A stretch of DNA of 64,000 nucleotides, from contig NC_090142.1 of assembly GCF_017916325.1 (NCBI RefSeq), positions 69,501 through 133,500 of the forward strand. The letters are read 5' to 3'. The notes beneath the pieces are model-generated. The model was not told the origin of the DNA and did not search any database. It was given only the letters and a program-made list of their open reading frames with translations. Numbering within the stretch: position 1 is the stretch's first letter; every line of letters begins with the position of its first letter. The position numbers were made by a program, and so were the translations under genes. This DNA is from Leishmania martiniquensis. Lineage: Eukaryota > Euglenozoa > Kinetoplastea > Trypanosomatida > Trypanosomatidae. Shown in pieces: positions 27,539 through 37,781 of the stretch.

Positions 27539-30500
27539 TTATGAGCCTGGCAAGTCGGCTGGCCGCTCCTCCTCTGGCGGGCGCTCGCGCTGCTTCGCGA
27601 GGTAGTCCGCCTTCATTCGGTTCGACGGCACGGGCACGCGGGCAGCGAGGTAATCCTTGAGGTTAAACGGGCGATGCCACTGCTTGAAGAAAGGGTGCTC
27701 GAGCAGCTCCTGCGCCGTCGGTCGCTGCGAGGCCGCCGGCAATGTCGCCAGTCGACAGAAGTCAGCAAATACGGTGCTCAGCGGCACAGCGCGGTGCTTG
27801 TTGAATCGCAACACATCCACCGGCTTCTCCATCCGCGACACGCGGTCGAACTCGTCGATGGCGTCCTTGAGATCGTAGGGGTACTCGCCCACCGCAAACT
27901 CTGCGAGGGTGACGCCAACGGCCCAGATGTCGGCTGCCTTGCCGTGCGGCTCGCCGCGCTGGCGCTCGGGGCTCATGTACTTGGTGGTACCACAGCAGTT
28001 CTCGGTATCGTCGGATGACGAAGACGACGATGGGCTAAGCTCGTCGCCTCTGCCTCTGCTGGCACGACCCCACGCGCCGGCGCCCTCCTCCGACGACGTC
28101 GACTCGGCCTCCAGCACATCCATGCCCTCTCGCTGCGCCAGTAGGCTGTTAGCGGTGCTGCTTAGCAGGAGCCCCTCCACAGAGCTCCCCATCTCGGGCG
28201 GAGTCATGCCGACCACACTGCTGCCGAGATGGCCGCTGGTCCCCGGCCCGATACTGCCACGTTGAGCGTGCCCAATGAACGGAGCGCACCGAGCACGCGA
28301 GCCTGTCAGCTGCAACGCCGCCATCAACGGTGACTGCAGTGGTGTGGTAGACCGCGTCGGGACGACGGAGACGGGGGGCATGCAGGTGAGCATGGGGTTC
28401 TTGATGCCGATGCCGCTGCTGTCGCAGCGCTGCGACAGTCCGAAGTCGCTGAGCTTCACCACGCCGTGCTCATTCACAAGGACGTTGCCCGGCTTGATGT
28501 CGTGATGGATGTAGCCGCGGGCATGCATGTCGCGGACACCGCGCAGCAGCTGCTCCCCCACGACGGCGACCAGGCGCTCGGTGACACCGAAGGGTTCCTC
28601 GACGAGACCGCTGCCGTCGTCCGACTCCACGTCGTCTGTGCCGCAGTCGCTCTTCACTGAGTACGAGTCGAGCAGGAGACTGTCATCGCTGTCATACATG
28701 TGCTTGTACCCGCCACTCGTCGGGTGATTCGGCACGCCATCGCCGCCCCTCACGCTATCCATATCGTTCCAGCCGCGAATGCCAATGGCAGTGAGCTTGC
28801 GCGGCATCAGCGACACGGGCGCCCCCTGCTCACCGAGAGGAGGCCGGGAGTGGAGCAGTTGAGACGGCATGGATGCCATGGGCAGACGGCACTGACTGTC
28901 GCCGCTGGAGCCGCCGCCATTGTTGCTGGCGCCGACGCCGGTCGCCGAGACGTCCTTTCTTGAGCTTTCAGCGAGCGGAGGTGCCCCGTGCGCGTCGCAG
29001 AGCGAAGGTGAGGCGGATGGGCTGTCGTCATGCACGCTGCCGCTGCTTTGCCGGCTTGCATGGGCGCTGTACCCGCCGTCTTCCGCGTCGTCATCTACAT
29101 CGCTATCATCGCCGCCGGTGAGTAGTCGGTGACGCTGCTGCTGCGACTCGCGCACCATCCGCGCGTGCTTCTGTAAGCAGTCTGCCAGGTGGTCGAGGCT
29201 ACCGTAGTGCATGAACTCCATAGCGATGTCCAGCGCCGCCAACTCGGCGATGAAGAAGGCGTTGTAGACCTTGACCATAAATGGGCTACGGTAAGTGAGG
29301 TGCAGCACCTGTAGCTCGCGAACCACGATGTGCTGAAGCTGGTGGATGCGACCGTTCGAGGAGGAGCCACTGCGCAGGTACGGCGAGGAGCAGCCGAGGC
29401 ACAGCGGGGAGAGGTCCACTCGCTTCACGGCGAGGCGGCGACCTGTGGGCTTGTGAATCGCAACGAACACCGTCGCCGAAGCGCCTTCGCCGACGGCCGT
29501 CGAGAGGATGTCAAGGTCACGCAGCCGAACCACGTTGGGTGGAAGCGGCGCACACGGCGTGTTCGGAAGTGCCACTGAGCTGCCCACCTTTGCGGCTTCC
29601 GCTGCTGCTGTGGTGCCGCGGAAGCCACCGGGGTTTGCATGTGCTGAGGGGCTTCCAGTGCAGCTCCCACCGGCGCCTGAGGCCCTCGCGCCTCGCCAGG
29701 TCGACATGTCGGCGTTGGGCAGCGGCAGAGGATTCGCCAAGTCAGTGTCCGTGGCGGCGCCGGCACCGAGAATGCTTTCTGTGCTGCCGGCGGCCCCCAA
29801 TGCCGGCGGCGACGTTGCGTTCGCCGTGCCAAGCACCCCTGGCAGCCAGCTGTTGCTGGACGGACGGCGCAGCTGCGCGCAGGGCATGCTGCTGCCACCA
29901 CCACCACCAGGAGGCCGCCCTAGGACAGCAGTGGAATTGGGCGTCGTGGCCTGCGGCGGTGGTGGCTGCGGCGGGGCGCCGCTCACGCTGAGGAACTGCG
30001 AGGCGGCGGAATCCTCGCGCACCGCACTGTGGAGCTGCGATGGCGGCCCAGGGGCAGCAGCCGCTTTATCCTGGTGTCCAACGAGTGGGCTCGGCAGCGC
30101 CAGTCGCTGACTGTCCATCGAGTAGGTAATGGGGCTGAATGGGGTGTCCATGCTGGTGGAGAAGAGAGTGAAAGAGGCGTTCGCCGTGTTGTGCGCGCCT
30201 CCGCCACCACCGCTGCTTTGCACGTTGCGCGCGTTCACCGCGCCGTAGTACGTGTTCGGCAAGCACCAGTCGCTGCCGGTGGTGTACGGTGTCATGGGGC
30301 CCAGTCCACCCACGCCCCCGCCGACGCCACCACCAGCGCCGAGGTCGGTGCCGCCACCAGGACCAAGTAGTGGCATGCGTCCCGTAAGAGCAGTGTTGCT
30401 GATCACGGGCGAATAGGTGGTCGCACATCGCTGTGGGCGCAGCAGCTGCAGCGGTCGACTCCTGCCGCCGTCGCCGCCACCGCCGGTGTCGGGTGCGCTA

Positions 30501-32668
30501 CCGCCCATGAGGCTACCAGGGGTGTCGCACCCGACCGCTCCGCCAGTGGCGCTCTCCGCGTCGATGCGAGTTGGATTGAGAAGAAGCACGTTGCGCACCG
30601 TCAGGCAGCCTTCCCGCGACACACGGAACATTCCCGCGACGAGAGTGCGACGATCATGAGAAAGGCGTACGAGGCTGCTGCTGGCGCTGCGGGTGCCACC
30701 AGAAAAAGAATTAAGATTTTGGTTGAGGCTGCCGTTGTGGGCGCGGGCGAACGGGCCCGATCGAGCGGGCGTGGCAGGGAGGTTGCAGCCGCTTCCGCGC
30801 GCAGCCCGATCCGCGGCGGTGCACGTCATGTCGGTTGTACTACCACTGTTCATGGCCGTCACCATGGGCCGAAAATGCAGCGGAGTAGTCGCGAGGGCTG
30901 AGGAGGACGCACCGGCGTTGGCAGCAGCGGCAGCGGCAGCCGAAGTCGCCGCTCGGCTCGATGTAGAGCGCGGCGCCGCTGATCCGGGAGAGGCCACGTC
31001 GCCGTTTGTATCGCTGGTGCTGACGGTGTTGCTGAGCGACGCTGGGGCGACTGGGGAGCGAAGACGAAACAGCAACGGCGGTGGTGCACGGCGGCGCGCT
31101 GTAAAGGCAGCCGGAGGAGCTCCGGTTAGAGAGAGCGGCGACAGTACTCCGGCAGCGGCCGTACCACCGCCGCCGATGTTAGTCGCCGACGGACGCGCTG
31201 CGGAGGGCAGCTGGGGCCGGTTGATTCCAGCGGTGGTGGTGGCAATAAGAAGCGATGCCGTTGGCGCACCGCCAGCGCTGGCGGCTGCGACGCCGCTTCC
31301 AAGACTGCCAGCGCTGTAGTGGTAGGCGAACCCGCCAAAGCTGCTGTTGCTCACTGGCAGGGTCGCGTTCGGCGTGCCACTGCCACCGAAGCCGCCACCG
31401 CCAGCGGCAGCAGAAACGTAGCTGCTGGGTAAGGGCCCATAGTGGCCCGCCGTCGCACTCGGCGGTGTCGAGCCGAGCATGACGGCTGCCAGTGGCTTTG
31501 CGTGCGCGGTTGCGGAGGTGACCGGCTTCATGGATGGTGGCTCATTTGCCTGCGCGTACGCATCTCGTCTGGTCGTTCTGGTGCCCAACTGTCCTCCATC
31601 GGATTTCTCTTCGCAACCGCCGCCCTCCGGCCGTGTCGGTGGCGCGCACGAGGCGAGGGCAGCGGAGGATGAAGTGAGCGAGCCGGGCATGCGCAGCGGA
31701 GGCGGCGGCGGTCGCTGCAGCTGCCCGTGCAGGGACTGGCTGATGGGCGTGAGAGGAGAGGTGGACGGCGTTGCCTGCGCCGCAGACGGGGGCAGGAGTG
31801 CGGTCGCCAATGGCGTGGGTAGCCGGTCCTCCGCTCTGCCCACCGCTGGCGGGATCAGCACTGGTCGGGTGGTGCCTGTTGGAGGCGTCGCCGTCGTTGG
31901 TGAATTTGAAAAGAGCGATGGCGGACGGCGCTTCTCACGGCGCAGCACCGCTGCCACTGCCGCGGTCGCCGTGATACTACGGTCAGCGGCAGCGATCGCA
32001 GGAGACAGGTTGGGTGCACCGGCAGCGCTGGCGATGTGACAAGTCCCTCTGCTGGGCTGCGCAGCGGCAGCGTCCACGCCACTCTCCAAGCTTGAGCAAT
32101 CGTACATGAACGAGGAGGGCGGTCCGGCGCGCAACACGCGAGTCTCGCCGGTGAGCACGGAGGTGGTGACGGTCTTTGCGGCGCTAAAAGGAGACTTCGC
32201 GCAGTCTCGCACGCCGTCGTGGTCCAGGCACGCAGTAGAGTCAGCGGCGTCGATGCGTTGGCTTGCCGAGCGCTCTCCTGCAGAGGGGGGTAAAGAAGAA
32301 GAGGGGCCTGCAGAGTCGACGGTGTGGTTACCGCGCTCTTGTGTCGTAAAGGAGGGCGGCTGCTGCAATGCGTCTTTGGCATAGTGGGCGGCTTCACGCT
32401 GAGCACGGCTGTTGTCATGCCGGCCGTATGATCGATCGGCGCTGGAGAAACTATCGGAAAGCGGATCCGTGTAGTGAAGCGAAGCACTGTGTCGGGGCGG
32501 CGATGAGACGAGCAGCTGCCGCTGCTGTTGCTGCGTCATCGTGGTTGAAGCCGGCAGTGTAACCGTTGTAGACACCATCGGCGGCGACGACGCGGCAGAG
32601 GCCGAAGATATGACGGTGGATGTCATGGCGGTGGAAGCAGCGGCGCTGCTGAGCCGTGAGCTGGACAT
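27539..32668 (-). CDS. Very large MAPKK-like (STE-family) protein kinase with insertions in the kinase domain
   Basis: The 1709-residue protein has a long Ser/Ala/Gly/Pro-rich N-terminal region (about 1-1050) and a C-terminal kinase domain (about 1050-1670). Motifs are GEGASA at 1060-1065 (last loop Gly replaced by Ala), Lys1082 in AVKRVDL, IHHDIKPGN with the catalytic-loop Asp at 1390, DFG at 1408-1410 and SPE at 1566-1568. The IKPGN loop and SPE variant fit MAP kinase kinases of the STE7 group. The usual HRD arginine is replaced by His (HHD). Two insertions break the domain: about 190 residues before helix E (about 1170-1360) and about 150 residues between DFG and SPE. It should be catalytically competent, but loss of the HRD arginine suggests activation unlike a standard phospho-loop kinase. 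The open frame starts at TTG (32842); the first ATG is 32668. Confidence 0.85.
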   Translation of the reverse strand: MSSSRLSSAAASTAMTSTVISSASAASSPPMVSTTVTLPASTTMTQQQQRQLLVSSPPRHSASLHYTDPLSDSFSSADRSYGRHDNSRAQREAAHYAKDALQQPPSFTTQERGNHTVDSAGPSSSLPPSAGERSASQRIDAADSTACLDHDGVRDCAKSPFSAAKTVTTSVLTGETRVLRAGPPSSFMYDCSSLESGVDAAAAQPSRGTCHIASAAGAPNLSPAIAAADRSITATAAVAAVLRREKRRPPSLFSNSPTTATPPTGTTRPVLIPPAVGRAEDRLPTPLATALLPPSAAQATPSTSPLTPISQSLHGQLQRPPPPPLRMPGSLTSSSAALASCAPPTRPEGGGCEEKSDGGQLGTRTTRRDAYAQANEPPSMKPVTSATAHAKPLAAVMLGSTPPSATAGHYGPLPSSYVSAAAGGGGFGGSGTPNATLPVSNSSFGGFAYHYSAGSLGSGVAAASAGGAPTASLLIATTTAGINRPQLPSAARPSATNIGGGGTAAAGVLSPLSLTGAPPAAFTARRRAPPPLLFRLRSPVAPASLSNTVSTSDTNGDVASPGSAAPRSTSSRAATSAAAAAAANAGASSSALATTPLHFRPMVTAMNSGSTTDMTCTAADRAARGSGCNLPATPARSGPFARAHNGSLNQNLNSFSGGTRSASSSLVRLSHDRRTLVAGMFRVSREGCLTVRNVLLLNPTRIDAESATGGAVGCDTPGSLMGGSAPDTGGGGDGGRSRPLQLLRPQRCATTYSPVISNTALTGRMPLLGPGGGTDLGAGGGVGGGVGGLGPMTPYTTGSDWCLPNTYYGAVNARNVQSSGGGGGAHNTANASFTLFSTSMDTPFSPITYSMDSQRLALPSPLVGHQDKAAAAPGPPSQLHSAVREDSAASQFLSVSGAPPQPPPPQATTPNSTAVLGRPPGGGGGSSMPCAQLRRPSSNSWLPGVLGTANATSPPALGAAGSTESILGAGAATDTDLANPLPLPNADMSTWRGARASGAGGSCTGSPSAHANPGGFRGTTAAAEAAKVGSSVALPNTPCAPLPPNVVRLRDLDILSTAVGEGASATVFVAIHKPTGRRLAVKRVDLSPLCLGCSSPYLRSGSSSNGRIHQLQHIVVRELQVLHLTYRSPFMVKVYNAFFIAELAALDIAMEFMHYGSLDHLADCLQKHARMVRESQQQRHRLLTGGDDSDVDDDAEDGGYSAHASRQSSGSVHDDSPSASPSLCDAHGAPPLAESSRKDVSATGVGASNNGGGSSGDSQCRLPMASMPSQLLHSRPPLGEQGAPVSLMPRKLTAIGIRGWNDMDSVRGGDGVPNHPTSGGYKHMYDSDDSLLLDSYSVKSDCGTDDVESDDGSGLVEEPFGVTERLVAVVGEQLLRGVRDMHARGYIHHDIKPGNVLVNEHGVVKLSDFGLSQRCDSSGIGIKNPMLTCMPPVSVVPTRSTTPLQSPLMAALQLTGSRARCAPFIGHAQRGSIGPGTSGHLGSSVVGMTPPEMGSSVEGLLLSSTANSLLAQREGMDVLEAESTSSEEGAGAWGRASRGRGDELSPSSSSSSDDTENCCGTTKYMSPERQRGEPHGKAADIWAVGVTLAEFAVGEYPYDLKDAIDEFDRVSRMEKPVDVLRFNKHRAVPLSTVFADFCRLATLPAASQRPTAQELLEHPFFKQWHRPFNLKDYLAARVPVPSNRMKADYLAKQRERPPEEERPADLPGS

Positions 32669-34348
32669 GAGGGGCACGTGCACGGCGCCCCTTTCCTCTA
32701 TGGCGATGGCACACACACACACACTTACGCACGTGTGCAAGCGGGGGAAAAAAGGTAAGGAGCCGATGTGGAGCAGAGGCGGCAGCAGAGCTGATCGCGG
32801 GCAGGCAGCGAGAAACGATGAAAGAGAGAGAGACGAGAGCAAACAGAAAGACGGTCTCCACAGAAGAGCGGAATGCGGAAGCCGTGCGTCTCTCCTGCGA
32901 AAGACACCAATGGTCGATCAAGTGCTTCGCCGTCTGCTCGCGAATAGGGCGTGCGGGCGTGTGTGTGTGAGAAAGAGAGAGAGTGCGAGTGGGTGAAGTG
33001 TCTCTTCCCAGAAAGAGAGACGGGGTCATGCCGCAGTGTACGCAGACACTCACCCGCACAGACGTGCCACACAATCCACAAAGGCACGGAGGCACTCACA
33101 GCTGCATCAACAACAGCAAGCGAAACCGACGTAAAAAAGGCAAAAGCACCGGTGCGAAGGCAGCGCTGCGTCCTCTACGAGACAGACAACTCGTACAACT
33201 GCACGCACGCACGCACACACACACGCACGCGCAAAACTAACCGCGTACGGCGAGTGAGGGAGGAAATGCGCTCCTCTGACGCGTTCTTCGTGCGGACAGA
33301 TGAGGTGCAGCGGGGCAATAATCGGAAAGGATGAGCACGAGGCACTCCGCCTGGCACTGCCCGCCAAAAGACGGGGCGTTGTCGTGGATGCGTGTGTGTG
33401 TGTGAGAGAGAGAGTGGAGTGGGGCGGAGCAGCAGATGATGATGATGGTCGAGGTGGAGATGGCAGGAGAGGCGGTACGAAACTTGGAGGAGCTGATGAA
33501 AGTCCGTGGAGGAGCGACGCGGACTGTGCCGAGAGACAGGAGGAGAGGGGAGGAGAGGTTGGCGCTTCGAGAAGCCGTAAGCACGCAGGTGAGTGGGCCC
33601 CACTCGTGTGAGTCGGGCGACGGAGCACGGAACACCGCAAAGGAGTTGGAGAGACGGAAAGGGCTCGGGTGCCCTCCCTCTCTCGCCCCTTCCCCTCATT
33701 GGAGGGGGAGGCGGCGGTGGCCTCCGCCGCCACCTCGACAGGCGAAAACACGAGACAGCAAGCAGTGGGCGATAGCTGACAGTCGCACCAGAGAGAGCCG
33801 TAGTCGCGCCCCATCGTGGCACGAGCGACGCTCAATGGTCAGAAGCAACACGCAACGAACGAAAAAAAAAGGGCGGGTGGGTGTTGGACGGGAAAGAGAG
33901 CATGAGATGGGGCACAGATGAGTGCGCTGCTCATGTCGGTGCGAAGCGGGGCGGAATCGACGCGTACGCGGGAGCGCATGACTCCTCCTCTCCGCTGCAG
34001 TCGCGCTCACTGTCATTCCGTGTGCAGATGACGGGATGCTGCGGTGGTACGCGGCAACGACAGGCGCGGAGCCCCTCTCGACCCTCTTGCGCGCCTCCCT
34101 CGGCCCGACCGCACTAGTCGGTGGAGTCGGGTGGCGGGAGGAGGGGAGAGCACGTTGGGTAAGTAGCGAAAGAGGCGCCGTGGGCGCGTGTGCAGGGAAG
34201 ATGCGATGAGCGGCTGAACCTCTCTGCGAGTCACGTGAGTGCCACCCGCACGCGCTCGGCCCATACCTCTACGCTCCCCTCCTCCACCCTCCCTGCCCTT
34301 TAGCCCCCTTCCGGCGCTTCTCACGCATACGGGCGCGCCCACCGCGCT
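32669..34348. other. Intergenic region between homoserine dehydrogenase and the MAPKK-like kinase
   Basis: A 1.7-kb gap. The purine tract at 32740-32759 reads as a pyrimidine tract on the minus strand and is followed by GTAAG at about 32725, a plausible acceptor with no ATG before the 32668 start. The frames between 33107 and 33835 translate C/T-rich sequence into Ser/Pro/Leu and are not called. Confidence 0.6.
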
Positions 34349-35455
34349 CTACGAGCGGCGAAACGCCGCCATCCACACGGCGTAGTCCTCCATCATGGCA
34401 CTGGCGGTGGGGTACATGCCGGCTCCAGGGCCAGATATGGTGACAACACCGAGGAGGTCCGTCCACACAGACACGGCGCTCGTCGTGCCGTCCATGTGGT
34501 ATAGCGGATGCTCCGGGCCCAGCAGCATTGGCTTCACAAAGCACGTCAGCTGCTCGCGCGGCGATTGCGTTGGCGGCTGCACCCCCTCCGTCAACGCGGA
34601 CAAGCTTGGAGACGACAACGACGACGTCGGCGCCACCGTCTCCATCGCAGCACTCACTACGTGGCGGTAGCGCAGGCCCTTCGCCCTCGCGTCCTGCAGC
34701 ATTTCCGGCGTGAGGGTGTCGATGCCCGTCACCGGAATGATCGAGCGACTTGGCTGATGACCGAAAGCGATGGAAGCCATCACCAGCAGCTTCATGAAGG
34801 CGTCTTGACCAGAGATGTCGTTCGTCGGGTCAGCTTCTGCGTAGCCCAGCTCCTGCGCCTTCTTCAACACCTCCTCAAACGTCTTCTCTGGGTGCTCGCG
34901 GAGCTCTGTGAGGATCAGGTTGCTCGTGCCGTTGACGATGCCCTCGATCTTGCGCACTCGCTGGACGTGGCACATGTTCTGTAGCGTCTTAATGATGGGG
35001 ACGCCGGCAGCAACCGTCGCCTCAAAGCCGACGTACACCCGCGTCGCCGGAAACAGTGGCGGTGTAGGGGTGTGCGAGGCGGCCAGTTCCTGCAGGGCAG
35101 CGCCGTAGCGGGCGAACATCACCTTATTCGATGTTACCACAGTGCACCCATGCTCCACAATAGCACGTCGGAGGTACGTGAAGGCCGGCTCCTCGCCGAC
35201 AAGGGCCTCGAAAACGACCTGCACGTCAGCCTGGAAGACGTCATCGATGTTGTTCGTGAGCAGTTCCGCATCGTTCGTGCAGCCGTCTGGCAAGAGACGC
35301 TTCGACTTGTGGAGATCGCGCACGAGGACCTTGACGATGACAAGCTCCGCGCCGCCGAGCCTTTGCTTCAGCTCCTCGCGTCGCTGCTGCACAATGCTGT
35401 AAACGCCTCGGCCCACAGTGCCAAAGCCGAGGAGTGCAGCGCGAATAACGGTCAT
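34349..35455 (-). CDS. Homoserine dehydrogenase
   Basis: The 368-residue protein matches monofunctional homoserine dehydrogenase, which interconverts aspartate semialdehyde and homoserine with NAD(P)H on the way to threonine and methionine. The N-terminal Rossmann motif GFGTVG is at 10-15, the conserved TSNK has Lys111, the substrate-domain EGIVNGTSNLIL is at 171-182, and the signature AEADPTNDISGQDAFMK spans 206-222 with Asp213, Asp218 and Lys222. The length is close to yeast Hom6, and there is no aspartokinase fusion or C-terminal ACT domain, so feedback control by threonine is not evident. A Ser/Pro-rich insertion occurs at about 276-298. The frame is open upstream to a TTG at 35860, but the ATG at 35455 gives the canonical N-terminus (MTVIRAALLG) and follows a good acceptor at 35506. 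The adjacent M20 hydrolase is also an amino-acid-type enzyme, though no shared pathway is shown. Confidence 0.95.
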   Translation of the reverse strand: MTVIRAALLGFGTVGRGVYSIVQQRREELKQRLGGAELVIVKVLVRDLHKSKRLLPDGCTNDAELLTNNIDDVFQADVQVVFEALVGEEPAFTYLRRAIVEHGCTVVTSNKVMFARYGAALQELAASHTPTPPLFPATRVYVGFEATVAAGVPIIKTLQNMCHVQRVRKIEGIVNGTSNLILTELREHPEKTFEEVLKKAQELGYAEADPTNDISGQDAFMKLLVMASIAFGHQPSRSIIPVTGIDTLTPEMLQDARAKGLRYRHVVSAAMETVAPTSSLSSPSLSALTEGVQPPTQSPREQLTCFVKPMLLGPEHPLYHMDGTTSAVSVWTDLLGVVTISGPGAGMYPTASAMMEDYAVWMAAFRRS

Positions 35456-36587
35456 GATGGTGATGACAACAATGGCGTGAAGGGCGAGTCGAAGCGCCTC
35501 AGCGGCTGAAAAGGGTGCGTCCGGGCGTATGGGTGCCCTCTTGCACAGGAAAGGGGAGGGGGGAGGGGGCAAGATAATGATGGGCCGCCGGTGGCCACGA
35601 AGACACAGCGGCGCACAAAGGCGAGGGCGAGCAAGACGAGAACAGTAGTAGCAATGACGTCGGCCTTGCAGAGCCCCTCGGTGAGTACAGCGCAAAGCTT
35701 TGCAGGGGACGAGCAGGGAGGGCGCCGAAGAGGGCCAAGGCCAGAGAGACAAGGGAGAACGACACACTCGCGCGCATAGGCCCCCATCGGGCAGTGCGAG
35801 GGGCCGAGTGAGGCACGCACGACTCGCGCTGGCATGTAGCGTATCATAGGACGAGTGCAAACACGTTCACTGCCATAGGCCGCTCCGACGTAGCGCTGTC
35901 CGAGGGCCTGGTCGCTGACGTTCGCGACGATAAGTCGCCTCTGGTCTCCCCAGCGGCGCGAGCGCATCACACGGCCACACGCCAGAGGGGGACTCGGTAT
36001 GGGCAGGGGGGAAGGGGGAGCTGCCGCGGGTCTCCACCTCCCTCTCCCACCCCAACAGAAAGAGTGTGTGCGTGCCCCTGGTCCGCCTCCCCTCCCCCGC
36101 GGTGACGGAGGGGGGAGGGGAGGCGGACACATATGCGGGGAAATAGAGAAAGGCTGAAGAGATGCACATCTCTCCGCCTCCCACCACTGCCCCGTTCAAC
36201 CGCCATGGCACGCCCTTCTCGACGCTTTGAGGAGGAGAGGAGGGGGGCAGAGGAGCACCCGATGGTACGCTCAGAAGGCAAGCAGATGGAGGCGGGCGAG
36301 TTGCGAGACGTCTGGGATGAAGCTGCACTGAGCTCTGCTCGCAGAAACGGTTGCGTGTTGGAAAGCAGCAGCAGGCCGAAAGCACAACCAAATAAACAGC
36401 GAGTCGATGTTACGCGGGTGAGGATTGGGGAGAGCTAAGCAGACGAGGAGAGGCGCAGACACCGCTGGCAGATACAGCCTCTGTGATACGCTGCTCTGCC
36501 CCCGCCTCTTCACCTCTCACCACCACCAACTCCTTCTCCCCCTCTTACCTTCCAGCGTAGGTGTCGACCGCCTCTCGAGCTGGACGC
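35456..36587. other. Intergenic region, no gene supported
   Basis: This gap contains the homoserine dehydrogenase splice region and purine/pyrimidine-biased stretches. Minus frames around 35452-36391 are Pro/Arg/Ser-rich and overlap in several phases, so none is called. Confidence 0.6.
35506..35572 (-). promoter_or_regulatory. Candidate trans-splice acceptor for homoserine dehydrogenase
   Basis: A pure C/T tract on the minus strand (complement of 35548-35569) lies upstream, and CCCTTTTCAG ends at 35506. This gives a 5' UTR of about 50 nt. No ATG lies between it and 35455. Confidence 0.5.
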
Positions 36588-37781
36588 CTACAGCTGACTC
36601 GCCGCGGCCCCGCCGCACATCAGCTGCACCACGCGGCGTATCAGCAGCAGCCCTCTGTCCAGCTGATCCAATGACACGAACTCGTTAGCCGTGTGCGCCT
36701 GTTCAATGCTGCCGGGGCCGCACACAACGGAGCGGATGCCCAACGCCTCATATTCCCCGGCCTCTGTGCAGAACGACACCTTCTTCATACTCGGCGGCTC
36801 AGCGCTGGCGGCCAGAAGAGCCCTCACCACCGGGGCGTCTTCGCTGCCGCGAAAGGGCCCCACGTCGCTGTGCTTCACCACCTCCACGCCTCCCTCGGGG
36901 CACGCCAGCTTTACGCGCTCCTCCTCCGCGCGGATGAAGTCCCAAAGCTCTTTGTTCACAACAGACGCGGGATGAGAAGGCACGTTCCGGAACTCGAAGC
37001 CTATGGAGCACTCTGCAGGAATTGTGTTCATCGCGTTGCCGCCGGCCGTGAGAGCTGGGCAGATCGTCGTGTGGGTGATGGTGAAGCCCTCCTCGAAGGG
37101 GCCTTCGCTGGCGAAGCGATCGCGCATCTCAAACAGCTTCTGGAGCACCCGCGTCGCCGGCTCGATGGAGTTGTACCCGGTGGTCTGAAGGGAAGAGTGC
37201 GCGGCTTTTCCCCTGAACGTGATGTAGCTGAAGCAGATGCCCTTGTGCGCTATCACGAGATCGAGCATCGTCGGCTCACCAACGATGCAGCCCTCGCACT
37301 TCTGCAGATCACGTCCCCGCTCACGCATAAGCTGCCGCACCCCGCCAAACGTCGTCTCCTCATCGTAGGTTAGAACAATTTGCACGGGCTTCCGCGGCGG
37401 AGCACGCACCCACTCTGGCACAAGTGCGAGACACACAGCGATAAATCCCTTCATATCGCACGACCCGCGCCCGTACAGATTGCCGTCGCGCTCCGTCAGC
37501 ACGAACGGGTCACTGTCCCACTTCTGCCCATCCACCGGCACCACATCTGTGTGACCACTTAGGATGAGCCCGCCTACCACGCTCCCGTCCGCGCTCGGCA
37601 ATGTCGCTACCAGGTTCGCGTGGATTCCGTCCGCCGACCGCATCACCGTCACCTGCTTCACGCCGCATTCCGAAAGGTACCCTTGCACGTACTCGATCAG
37701 TGGCAGGTTCGTGCGCACGCTCACAGTTTGGAAGCTGACCAGCTTCGCCAGGAGATCACGCACATGTTGCAGAGTAGCCAT
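36588..37781 (-). CDS. M20 family metallohydrolase, acetylornithine deacetylase-like
   Basis: The 397-residue protein is a dinuclear zinc M20 deacetylase/peptidase most like acetylornithine deacetylase (ArgE). Metal and catalytic positions are visible: His77 in LSGHTDVVP, Asp109 in GRGSCDMKG (the bridging Asp), the Glu pair 141-142 in TYDEET (general base and ligand), Glu169 in IVGEPT, and His363 in EQAHTANEF. His195 (AAHSSL) belongs to the dimerisation domain and active-site lid. The length is typical and nothing is broken. Trypanosomatids are not known to make arginine from acetylornithine, so the true substrate may be another N-acyl amino acid or dipeptide. The open frame begins at GTG (37811); the first ATG is 37781. 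Only a CAG ending three bases upstream was seen as a nearby acceptor, so the splice site remains unclear. Confidence 0.9.
   Translation of the reverse strand: MATLQHVRDLLAKLVSFQTVSVRTNLPLIEYVQGYLSECGVKQVTVMRSADGIHANLVATLPSADGSVVGGLILSGHTDVVPVDGQKWDSDPFVLTERDGNLYGRGSCDMKGFIAVCLALVPEWVRAPPRKPVQIVLTYDEETTFGGVRQLMRERGRDLQKCEGCIVGEPTMLDLVIAHKGICFSYITFRGKAAHSSLQTTGYNSIEPATRVLQKLFEMRDRFASEGPFEEGFTITHTTICPALTAGGNAMNTIPAECSIGFEFRNVPSHPASVVNKELWDFIRAEEERVKLACPEGGVEVVKHSDVGPFRGSEDAPVVRALLAASAEPPSMKKVSFCTEAGEYEALGIRSVVCGPGSIEQAHTANEFVSLDQLDRGLLLIRRVVQLMCGGAAASQL

Noticed and set aside
32669..32842. 58-residue N-terminal extension of the MAPKK-like kinase with a hydrophobic stretch
   Set aside because: It begins at TTG, not ATG, and its hydrophobic residues come from a pyrimidine tract and a GT repeat in the presumed 5' UTR.
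33107..33835. 242-codon minus-strand frame between homoserine dehydrogenase and the MAPKK-like kinase
   Set aside because: It translates C/T-rich sequence and a CA repeat into Ser/Pro/Cys runs, and a competing frame of similar size overlaps it.
35452..36132. 226-codon minus-strand frame overlapping the start of homoserine dehydrogenase
   Set aside because: It runs through pyrimidine tracts and the likely splice acceptor, and overlaps a certain gene in another phase.
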